A DNA stretch of 64,000 nucleotides from UBA1429 sp964482225. Lineage in GTDB: Bacteria; Chloroflexota; Anaerolineae; UBA1429. The DNA lies in the NCBI GenBank assembly GCA_964482225.1, contig CAYZWT010000011.1:1-64000 (forward strand), in the 5' to 3' direction. The number at the start of each line of letters is the position of its first letter. Position 1 is the stretch's first letter. Below are positions 24,615 through 36,600 of the stretch, in pieces. The position numbers and the translations under genes were made by a program. Below the pieces are notes generated by a model that saw nothing but the letters and a program-made list of their open reading frames with translations, was not told where the DNA came from and searched no databases.

Positions 24615-27600
24615 CTACCACATCAGGGGCAGGTAGACGTTACGATCCAGCTCCATGTGCGCCAGCACCTGGAACGCAGCGATGGTGTGGCTGTTGCCGG
24701 CCCGGTCTGTCGCCCGGATGCGCAGGGTGTAGACGCCGCTGTGATAGGGCGTCAACTGGTACACCCAGCTCTCGGGCGTGGGCATCGAGACGTGCTCGAC
24801 ATACGAGCGGCCCGTGGGCGTCTCGACGGTCGCCAGGATCTGGGTCACCAGGCCGCCCTCGCGGATTGTACCCTCAGCCACCGGCGTAGACGCGCCCACC
24901 CTGGCCCTCTCTTCCGAGCGCGTCATGCTCACCAGGGGGGCCACGGTGTCCACGTGCAGCGCCAGATCCAGCGCCTGGGCCAGGGGCGTGCGGTTGCCCA
25001 CGCTATCCAGGCCATAGAGCACGAGCGAGTGGGCGGCGGCGTCGCTGGCGTCCACCGCCGGCAGGGCATAGCGCCAACTCCCGCCTGTATCCTGGGGCGG
25101 CGCGTCCCCGGTCAGGATCAGGCGGCTCCGGTTATACAACCCCTCGTCCTCCTCCGGGTACGCGTCGCACAGCACCAGGTGCCAGTAGCCCTGGGCCTGT
25201 TCCCCCGCCAAAGCGCCGAGGGGCTGGCTGGGACGCCGATGCTGGCCATAGAGCGGCAAGGCGGTCAGATGATCGCCCCTATCCCGCGCGGCAGCGAGGG
25301 GGGCAGCGTCGCCCAACAGCATGTCATAGTTGCGGGCCTGGGCCCCGCCATCGAGCAGGTTCACCCACGCGCCAGAGGGGGCCACAAGCCAGGCCCTCAC
25401 GTCGGCGCGCAGCGGGTGATCCATGTTCAGGCCCAGCCCGATCTCGGCGACGACCAGATCCTCTTGCACGGCGTACGTCCGGATGAGCAGGTCGCCCGGC
25501 TCGCACGCGCCCAGGCGCAACGGCTGGCTAGGCTGATCCTCCAGTGTGACAGGGGCGTGCCACTCGGGGTTCACCGCAAACGAGGCCGGGTCCACCATGA
25601 ACGGCACGGGCTCGCACACCTCGGTCTCGCTCACCGTGCGGCACGCCTCTATGCCACTCACGAGGTGATTGTCGTGCAGTGTGCCCCGCAGCACAACGTC
25701 TTCCAGGCCCAGCACGCCACCCTCGATGGCGCTCCGGGTGGCCGCATCCAGGGCGATCTCGGGGGGCGCCAAATCCTGGGTGAGGCTGACCCAGGCGCTC
25801 CATTCGCCGAGCTGTCCGTGGATATCGGCGCCGCGGGCGCGGATGCGCAACAGGGCGCCATCCTGGATCGCCGGGGCCTCCCACGCGCACTCCCACGCGC
25901 CATCCTCCGGCGTGGCGTCCAGGCACACCTGGCTCAGCTCGCCGCCATCCGGCAGGCCGATCTGGAGCGTGATCGTGGGCACGGGCGATTGGTCCACGCT
26001 GTATCCATGGGCCCTCGTCGCTCCGCTGCCGACGAGGGGTGGGTTCGCCTGTATCCCCACCAGGGGGCCGCTGCGATCCAGCTCGTGCTCGATATACAGC
26101 CAGTCGTGCTGATTGACCTGGGCCGAGCCGTGGGCATCGTAGGCGACGACCTGGAGGGCGGCCCGTTCCGAGGCGCGCAACGGGTCAAAGGCCAGGTCTA
26201 CCTGGCCGACAAAGGCGGCCTCCCCCTCTTGCCCGGGCGACAGGTCGCCCAGCGCCAGATCGAGCCGATCGGACTCGCCCTCTGCGCCGACAATCCTCTG
26301 CCCGTCGGGCAGGCGCAGTTGTCCCCGCGTTGTGACCTCGACCCTCAAGCCCACGATGGGCTCGCTGCCCAGGTTGGCGTATCGCAGGCGATAGCGCACT
26401 TGCTGGCCATCGCCCAGCGCCGCCAGATCCACATCCATGAGCGTATGCAGGGCGGCGCTGGGGTCGGAACCGGCCTCGCCTGCCGCGCCCAGCACCATCG
26501 GCCCGTGATCGGGCAGAAGAGCCGAGACGCTCAGGGCGCCCCGGCTGGCCATCGGAGCGCCGCCAGCCTGCCACGCGCTCCCCTGCAACGGTTGCGCCCC
26601 GTTCTCGATGTGGAACAGATTGTCTCGCAAGAGATTGTAAGCCGCGCTTGCCACGTCCGAGCCCAGTTCCAGGTAGAGGTCGGCCCGCTGAAGCTGCACA
26701 GGGCCATCGTCGTACAACCCATTGGGGCAGACGCCCGGCCCCAGGCTGTCCCAGGTGTAGCTCTGCAGGAGGGCAAAGCGATGCGCCTGCTCTGGGGGCA
26801 GGTGTTGGAGCACGCGGTCGCTGTTGAGCGGGTTGCGCGGGGGCATGGCGGCCCACAGGCGCAGGGCCTGTTCCTCGGTGGCCAGGGCAAGGAGGGTCAG
26901 CGAGCTGTTCGCCGGATCATCCACGCCCAGCGCTTCAAAGGGGATGTGCAGATCGGTCGAGCCCCCATCGGGCCGCGCCGCAAAGGCATACCCGAGATCG
27001 ACTCCGGTCCCCTCCCATGCTTGGGCGCCCTCGTTCCAGCGTAGCAGGGCGGCCCGGGCGCTATCCTGAACCCACAGCACATAGTCGGCGGCCATCTGCC
27101 GCCCGGCGAGGGCGTCATAGGGCAACAGGATGACGGTGTTGGTCACGGTGGCGGGATAGGGGTCATAGACCTGGGCGCTGCCGCCGTCGTGTAGATCGAG
27201 ATAGATGAACAGGTCTCCGTCGGCCTCCCAGTTGACGCCGATCCAGGTCAAGCGCAGCGCCTCTGCATCCCAGGTGGCATAGAGGCGCTGTTCCCGATCC
27301 AGCGATGCGCCTTGCGGCGCCAGGCGCTGCATACGGGCGTCCACCCCCAGCAGTCCGCACCCGGCCTCCATCCAGCCCTGATAGACGCCCTCTGGGCCAT
27401 CCAGGGCGATCCAGTCGGGCGTTAGCGGGCCATCCACGATCACCGGGCCTACAGCCTGCCAGCGCGCGTTGCCATGCGCGTCGAATCTGCCCAGTTGGGC
27501 GCTGATCCGGGCTGCCTTTTGCGTGGCGATCTCGCTAACGCCCGGCTCGCCCGGCGCGTGGAGGGTTGTGACTTGCTGGGTCGAGTTGGCGGTTGTGACC

Positions 27601-30600
27601 GTCCACTCGACGACGCTATGGGCCAGGTCCGGGTCATGCTGGGGCGCGCTCCACTCCAGGCGCATCGCGCCCGGCGCATCGGTAATGACCGAGCCCGGCG
27701 CCAGCGCCGCGCCCGTTACGCCATGCAAGAGCGCTAGGGTCGCCGGCGGCGGAGGCGTCACATCCAGGGTGACCATCTCGGTGACCTCCACCAGGCCGCC
27801 CAGGTGGTCCGTGGCCTGCACGGTGACGGCGTACACGCCTCCATCCAGATCCAGGGCCGCATCCGGGCGCCAGGCGACCTGCCACATGTCATAGCCCCCT
27901 GGGACAGCGCGCACGGCCCCCACAAGAGGTTGGTCCAGCGGCGCGCCAACGGCTGTGACGGCGATGCCCGCCACCTGCGCCGCGTCGCTGACCGGCCCCC
28001 CGAGCAAGAGATAGCCCGCGTGGGTATAGGCGCTGCCGGTCAACACCTCGGTGACGCCGATGGCAAGGGGGTCGCCAGACGCATAGGGCGAGCCAGCGGC
28101 CTCGGTGCTCCCAGAGGACAAGCCTTCGAGGGTCTCCAACTCCAAGGCGCCCGTGATGGCGGCGCAGTGGCCAAAGAGATCGCACGCTGTGGCGCTCTCC
28201 TCGGCAGTCTCGGGCAGATAGCAGGTGGCCGTCAGCCGGTAGAGCCTCTGATGGCTGGCGGGATCCTCGGCCAGGCTGGCCAGGTACCAGGGAGAGACAA
28301 AGCCCTGGCGCTCTGTCACGAGCCCCTCGCCGCAGGGCGAGCGGAACCCGCTCTCGGCGAGGTTCCAGTCCTCGGCGGTGGCCGTGTACAGATAGCCCCC
28401 GGCCACCGGCTGGCGGGTGAGGCTCACCCGGGGCGCCAGCGTGTCCACCATGCCGCTCCATTGGCCGCCATCGCGCAGGCTCAGGTTGCCTGCCTGGTCC
28501 GCGCCGCGCACATCGAGCCGATAGTGCCCCTCCAGCCCGCCGGGCACGGGGTAGCTCCACCCGGTCGTCGGCTGGCCCACCTGGCCGAGCGCGGCGGGGC
28601 GCCAGCCCTCGGCGGCCACAAGGGCGACTTCGGTGGCCGATAGCGCGCGCGGGTAGACCCTGATATCGTCGAGCTGCCCGCTCAGGTGTTCGCCCGCCAG
28701 CGTGGCGCCGATCAAGACGCGGATGGGGGCGGATACGGCGAGGCCGGTGGGTTGGTCCTGGGCGAGTTCCACGCCATCCAGATACAGGCGGCGGGCGCCG
28801 CCGTCATAGGTGGCCGCCACGTGATGCCAGTCGCCGCTGAGGTCGCCGGTGGCCGTTTCCAGATCGGCGTTCCCCCAAGAGTGCCGCAGCCCGGTCGCCG
28901 AGAGGCCCAGTTCCACGCCCTGGTTCTCGCCGGGCGCGCCCCAGCTCACGATGCCTTGTGACCCCATGCTCCCTGGTAGAACCCAGGCCATGGCGCTATA
29001 GGGCATGTCGCCCGTCGGAAAGCCATCCGCGTTCTCGATCGCGATACGGTCGTCTATGCCATCCAGCGCGAGGGCATGGGCCCCCACCCGGCCGGGGACG
29101 GCGCGCAGCGTCGAGCCGCCCGTGTGGGCCGTCGCCCGCTGCCCCCAACCCGAGGCATCGTCGAGCAAGGCGCCGTTGGCATAGCGCTGGCTGCTGTCAA
29201 AAGTGAGATGGAGCAGCGGCCCGCTGCCCTGGTACAGAGCCCGCACCTCGTCCGGCGAGAGGGCGCGCACCAAGACCCGCACCTCATCGAGGACTCCCTT
29301 CAAGTGGTGGCTGGGCGTGCTTCCCATCCAGCCCTGGCCGATATCGAACCGATCCCCTGCTAGTGGGCGCACGCCGGTCGTGAACGTAGCCTGGATGGCG
29401 CCATTGACATACAGCCTGCCCTGACCCGTGGCGCCCACCGTCGCGAACACGTGGCGCCACCGCTCCGGCGCAAAGGTATCGGCGCTGTATACATAGCCCG
29501 CTTGGGGATCCAGGTAGCCGATGCGTCCCGTCGTCCCGTCGTAGAACAGCTTGCTGCGCACGCTGCCCGTCCCAGTGCTGAACGTCACGATGCTGGCAGA
29601 GGCGCCGGCGCCGGGCAGGGGATAGAGCCAGGCGCCGTAGGAATAGGCCTCGGCGTCCTGCAGGCTGGCGCAAACGCCGCCGGCGGCTACGCCCTGGTTG
29701 ACGCCGTTGAACCGCATGGCATAGCCGCTGTGGCCCGGCGCGCCATAGGCCGGGCAAGTCGAGCCGCTGCACGAGCCCTGGTTGCCCTGGCCTGATAGGT
29801 CCACCATGCGCAGGACGCCGTGGGCATCCGGCATGTCCTCCAAAGCAAGATGCAACACCTGGCCATCGGGCGGGAGCTCGTTGTGGAGCGGCGAGCCGGG
29901 CAGGTTGGGCGCCAGGGCGATCTCGACGCTGGCCACGCCGGATTGGACGCTGCCCCCCGTGTCGCTGGCCTCTCCATAGAGCACCGCGCCGACCTGGGTG
30001 ATCGCCCGCGTAGCCGATAGATCACCCGCATCCGCAGCGCGCGGAAACGCGACCTGAACCCGGGGCGGGCTGGCGTCTATGTGCAGGCTAATCGTTTGCC
30101 ATGCGCTTATGTTGCCCACGCCATCCTCGGCGCTGACCTGCACCGTGTATGCGCCGTTGGGCTCTGGCTCATGGAGCGCGTAGACGATCTGCCAGCTATC
30201 GCCCACGATCTCGGCGCGCTGTAGCCCGGCGCGCACGGGTCGGCCCGTGGGGTCAGTGAGCGAGACGTATACCTGCGCCACGCCGCTGCCTGGGTCGCCG
30301 CCGGACAGCGCAGGATCGCTGACGGTGCCGGAGAGCGGCAACAGCCAGGCGGTGGGGTCATCTGGGTCGGGCGCCAGCCCCATGGGCTGCCCGTCCGTGG
30401 CGTGGATGGCGACGGACGGAGGCGCGCCATCCACCAGGAGCAGCGTGGCGTCCGCAGGCGATTCCACATTGCCCACCCGGTCGGTGGCGCGGGTCTGGAT
30501 CAGGTATCTGCCCTCGCCCGATGGCGTCAGCATGGGGCAAAAGGCAGCGCCATCGGCATCCTCGCAGCAGGGCGCCGCTTGCCAGACCCCGTTGATGGCT

Positions 30601-33600
30601 ACATCCAGCCAGGCGACCCCCGCGTGCTCATCGCTGGCCGTGACCAGGAGCTGTACCGGTCTATCGGGCCGGTAGGGGTGATCGGATTGCAGCGCCGATA
30701 CGGGGGGCTGCGCATCCACGGTGAGATAGGTGTGCTGGCGATCCTCCACCAGCGCCGATTGCGCCCGCACCAGATCCGTGATCTCGAAAGCGGAGATGCC
30801 TCGACTGTAGACCTGGAACTCATCCACCACGCCCGCAAAGCGGTGGCCGCCATCGCTCCGCTGCCCGATGTGCAGCGGAGCAGCGTTGGCCGTGGCGCCC
30901 ACGGTCGTATCCGGCGCGCTCACATCCAGCAGCCCGTCAATGTAGAGATAGAGCGCGCTGCCCACCTTGACCAGAGCAACGTGGTGGAACCGGCCATCGT
31001 TGATCGTGCGCGCCGAGACGAGCTGTGGCGCATGGGCGCCATCGGAGCGCCCTACGAGCACCCTGCCGCTGTCGGCGCTCTGTTGGTTCAGATAGCGGAT
31101 GGTGTAGGGATAGCCGCCCGCGCCGGCCCACTTGGCGACAATGTCATTTGCGCCGCTGCTCGTTTCCGGTTGTTGTGCCTCTGGCCGCACCCAGAGCATC
31201 ACGGCGAAATCGTCGTGCGCCGCCGGGTTCAGGCTTGGGCTATCGGCGATCTGGACCCGCTGCTCGACGCCATCCAGCGAGATCGCCAGCCCCACCGCGC
31301 CGCGGACGCCTGCCGAGGGGCAGGCGCCGCCGCTGCAACCGCCATTCAGGCCATTGGCGCTATCCACAAAGAGCTGTGCGCCTTGCGGCTCCTCAAAGCC
31401 CATCTGCAGGACAGGCGCGCTCAGGTAGAGGGCGCGCACCTCGTCGGCGCTCAGTCCCTTGCGCAGGATGCGCACATCATCGAGCATGCCGCGCCAGTGG
31501 TTCGTGAGCTGGCCCTGGTTGTACAGGGCGCCGATGGCCACAGGTGTGTTGGGGGCGGCCAGCATGGCGCCGGGGCTGGCCATGCTGGCCGCCAGCGCGC
31601 CGTTGATATAGATGCGCATGGTGGCGCCATCGTAGGTTGCCACAATATGAGACCAGCGGTCGAACGGCGCGGTCTGGGTTGAGACGAGGCCCCAGGGGCT
31701 CACCTCGCGGTGAAAGGCAACCCGGCCATCGTCCAGCAGACGCAGGATATAGGCGCCCTCCACGCCGCCATTGAACTTGCTCACGATCGTGCCGCCTCCC
31801 TGGGGATAGACCCAGGCCGCCAGGCTAAAGGGCGCAGGCGTCGGGCCGCCAAAGGCAAAGGACGCTCCCTGGCTGTTGTCCAGGAGGATGACATCGTCCA
31901 CGCCATCAAAGAGGGCGGCGCGCCACTCCCGGCCCGCCAGGCCCAGTACGGGGCATGCGGGCTCCTGGCATGCGCCGTTGTGCAGGCCCGTGGCGTCCGC
32001 GTTATTCTGCACATAGGCTCTGTCCGGCGAGTCGCTCCGTCGCGCGCCGCCTGGGGGATCATCCAGCGTGAAGACGACCGCCTCGGCGCCGGCGTGGTAG
32101 AGGCTACGCACCTCCTCGCCGGAGAGCGGCTCGCGGTAGATCATCACGTCGTCGAGCAGGCCGCGAAAGAGACGCAGCTCTGGCGAGCCGCTGAAATCGC
32201 CCACCAGCCCCGCGCTGCCCACCTGGGTCATCTTGGTGTAGTACATGGCGTTGTTGGGGCGTATGCTGCCGGTGCTATAGCTGGCCTTGTGCTCGCCATT
32301 GACATACACGCGCAGCAGGCCCTCGCCGTCGCCATAGGTGACGACGACGTGGTTCCAGGCGTTGCGCGTGATGAGGTCGCCGGTGGTGAACTGCACAAGC
32401 TCCTTGCCGGTGCCAAACCCGATCCGCAGCTTGTTGCCCACCACCACGATATGCGGGCTGGCCTTGACGTTGGCGGCGTTGACCCCCATCACGCCCTGGG
32501 GTTGGGCATCCACGGTTGCATCGCCCGAGTTCTGTGGGTAGACCCAGGCGGAGAGGGTGTACTGGCTGAAATCCACCCCCGGCAGGACGAGGCCGAGGTA
32601 CCGGTTCCCCGCGAAACTCACGGCCTGGCCCGAGATCCCTGCCGCCAGGCTCGGGCAAGAGGGCTGGCACTGCACATAGTTGGCATAATCCGAGTCATCG
32701 GTGAAGGTCCCCCGATCAAAGCCGAGCGACAGCACGGGCACATGCCAGCTCGTGGGGGCATGGGTATACACGCGCAGATCATCCATCGCCCCGTGATAAT
32801 AGTTAGCATCGGCGGCCTGGTGCTTGCCGATGGTCGTGACAAAGCCAGGCCCGTCTAGCTGGAAGGGGCAATCGGAAAAGGTCTGCACGTGCTGGCCATT
32901 GACATAAACCTCACAGCGATAGTGATCCCAATAGGCCGTGGCGTACTGGCGATAGACGGCGGCGATGTGGGTCCACTCTCCGACAAGGATGGTTCCGGCA
33001 TAGCGGGCCTGCCACCCGGACCCCGTGCTGCCGCCGACCCATACCTGCCCATCCCGGATGCCCAGGCTCACGCCCCTGGTATTGCCGGAGTCGCCCCGCA
33101 TGATGAGGGCCTGCGTGCCACTGACCGTCTCCGGCTTGACCCACAGCGAATAGGCGGCTACCTGCGCGCCAAACGAGAACCCTCCGAGGCTGAGATAGTC
33201 ATTGGCGCCATCGAACGCCACGGCGTGGCCCACCACGCCCTCCATGCCGGTGACCGGACAGGCGCTGCCGGAGCAGGTGGCATTGTAGCTTGGGGCGATT
33301 CCGGCGCTATCCGCCAGGAGCGTCGCGCCCTCTTCCTCGTCGAAATCCAGCCGGATGCGCGGCGCGCCCAGCAGGTCGGTCGGATCGGTGATCTGGGCGC
33401 TGGCGGTCTGGGTAAAGGTGATCAGTCCGGTGGGCGCCGTCGGCGCGATCTGGAGGCTGCCGCCCACCATGGTTTCCTCCAGGGGATGCAGCACAAAGGT
33501 CTGTGGCAAGAGGGCGCCTTGCGCCGCAGCGGGCAGCTCTGTTGTCAACAGCCCCTGAGCGTAGCGCTGGTTGAGGTGGTTGGCGACGGTGGCCTCGTAT

Positions 33601-36600
33601 GACAGCGTTGCGCCGGGGCCGACGTACCCACCGGCCAAAGAGGGCCCTGCCTCTGGCGTGGCCGGGCGGATCTCTGATGCGAGGGTCAGGATGTTGCCTG
33701 TGGAGGCCACGCGCGGATGAAAGCCATAGATCCTCTCACGGGCATCGTCATAGCCATCCTGGTCGGCGTCCACATTTAGAGGGTCGGACCAGACCCGGGT
33801 CTTGAGCGGCGTCGCGCCCGCATAGCCATACACAAAGAGCCAGCCCTCTATCTCCTGCCGGTCGTTCAGGCCGTCTCCATCGCTATCGGCGGCGAGCGGG
33901 TTGACGCCGAGCAACAGCTCCTCGAGATCGGTCAACCCATCACCGTCCGTATCGGCGTTGTCCGGGTCTGTGCCGGTCTGCAGCTCAAAGGGGTCGGATA
34001 GTCCGTCGCCATCGGCGTCCCAGGTCGCGTCGTCTGGATCTGGGCCGCCAAACGCCTTGCTCAGAAGGCCGTCGCCATCGGCATCCTTGAGCACGGGAAA
34101 GGTAACGGCGCCCTCTTGGCCCCACGCCAGGGCATAGCCGCCGCCCTTGGCCATCAGGGCATGGAACCCGCCCAGGGTGGCGGGCAGGATGTCGTAGATG
34201 AACCCTTGGCCCAGGTCGTAGTGGTTGGTGTCCGCTTGCTCGCGGATATAGCACACCGAGGTCACCAGCAGCCCCCAGCACTCCAGCAGAGGCAGGGCAT
34301 AGCCCTCATTGAGGTAGAGCCCCTCGATGGTGCGATTGAGGCCTGCCGTCGGCAGCGCCAGCGGGTGGCTGGACGCCGTCTTGGTGATCCACCAGGGGCC
34401 ATCGCCTTGCCAGGATGTGGCCCCCCGGCTGACGGCCACGGTCTCTTGCCCTTCTGCCAGGCTGTAGGCAAAGGCGGAAGACTGGGTGCGGGCATCGGTC
34501 CACATCCAAAAGTAGGGCAGCGCCTGGACATCCAGGGGGAAATCGGCCTTTTCGATGGTGTTGGTGATGCTCACGTGGTAGCTCAGCTGCGAGCCCTGGG
34601 CAAAGCCGTTGCTGCCGGCGCTCCAATCAATTCCCAGACCATAGGTCCTGAGGCGGTCGGCGCGCTCCAGGTCCACCATCACATGCTGGCCGTATATGGC
34701 CCAGGCGATGCCCTGGGCCACATAGCCGGTGATGCCGTTGCACACCCAGGAGGAATCGGCGTCCTCTCCCGCAATGCCACAGACCAACGCAATGACCGCA
34801 TCAATCAGCCCCAGCACCAGGGCGATGATCTGCCCCACCACCGGTATAAAAGCGATGGCAATCATGATCACCAGGGCGACGCATGTGCCGATGGTGTCGG
34901 CCAGGGCGGCATCGAACGCCAGGCTGCCAAAGGTTACGCCGCCGCTGATCATGCTATCAATGAAAAAGCCGACCGTGATGCCCACCGCGATGATGGCCCC
35001 CACAAAGGCAGCGGTCTTGGCCTCCTTGGCGATCTCTTGGGTGGCGGCCTGCAGCCGCTGGGTGAGGCTGACCGCCGTCTGCCCCGCCCGAATGATCTTG
35101 GTGGTCATCTGTACAGCGCTCAAGACGACCAGGGCCAGGCCCAGGGAGGCTGTGGCGATCTGCACCTTGTTGGCGGTATCCAGATCAGAGCCCAGGAAGC
35201 AATACAGCCCCACGCCGATCCCGGCGACGAGCACGCCTGCTCCCACAAGGCTGCCGATGCGCCCGACGCTGCTGAGGCTATCCCACCGAACGCGCACGCT
35301 CATCTCTAGCTCCTGCCAGCTATTCTTGACCTGGAGCAAGAGACCGTCGAGCTTGCGCATGATGCCGCCGACATCCTCGGCGGTTTTGTAGCCCAGTTGG
35401 GCCATCATCTGCTCGATCTGGCGGTTCTGGTACCAACCTCTGAGCAGATAGGCCGCCTTGACCACGTGTTTGGCATAGCCCTGGAACTGCTTGCCCACCG
35501 TCAGCTCTTCGTGCATCAGGCGCCAGTCATCCACGCCGACGGGGCTCTCGGCGGTCAGCAGGCGATCCCCCTCCTGCACCATCGAGGAGACGCCCTGCGC
35601 CAGCGTTACGTAATAGCTCTTGGCCAAGCCAAGTTTGAGGCCCAATGTGTCCGGATCGTTCTCTTGGGCGTGGGGATCAAAGAACGGGTCGCTGCCCTGG
35701 AGGCGTTGCTCCAAGCTATCGAGATGGGCGTCCAACTCGCGATGGGTCCATGCGCCGTCCTGATACGCGTAAGGCTTCCAGCGCAGCGTCGCCATTACGC
35801 TGGGCGCGGCGCGATCCATGTGGATGGTAACGCCCTGTTCATAAGTCGTGGCCTGGTGATCCAGGCTCGCCCGCCGGAAGGTCTGCTCGGCGGCAAAGAG
35901 CAGGGTGGGTGTGTCCTCGGGGGCAAAGGCGGCCTGCAGGACCTGCTGCACATCCGTGGTCATCAGTCCGGCGAGCATCTCGTCCGAGCCCGCATACCGG
36001 GCTGTGGCCACCCGCAGCGCGTTGCCGAGGCCCCAGCGCTCCTCTTCTGAGACAGAGCCGTTGGTCAGGCGGTCAAAGCGCCGTGCGATCTCGGCCACGG
36101 TGATATCGCGCAGCCCGTCGGCATCGCTATCGCGGGCCCCCAAGAAGGTGGTCTCAAGTCGGTCGGCCAGCGACCAGAGGACGTCCTCTTGGGCGCTCTG
36201 CCCCACGGCCTGATCGGCGTAGACGATGGCCAGATCAACGCCCCACTCCTCTCGCACGGATAGGCCCGTAACGGTGAACGGCTCATAATAGGTCTGGATG
36301 ATCTGCTCGTTGTTGAGCGACCACTGGGTGCAGTTGCCCTCGCTATCCTGCGCGGTGCAGAGATCGGTGAGTGCGTGCACCAGCCAAACGAGGCGCATCT
36401 GGTGCGCCCGGCCCCAATGGGCCGTGACAGGGCGATAGGGCATGCGCGCAGAGAACGCCACGCGCGCCCCGCCGGTGCTATCCATGACCAGGTTGAGCGG
36501 CACATAGGCCACAAGGTTGCCCTGGTCGTCGGCCCGCTTGACGGAAACGCCATAGCTTGACAGTAGGTCGGCATCCAGCCAGGTGGCAAGGTCGCTCTGG

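Noticed and set aside
24594..27044. An 816-codon open frame on the plus strand across the 3' end of the giant gene
   Set aside because: It lies antisense to the giant gene, has no ribosome-binding site or known domain, and is a by-product of high third-position GC.
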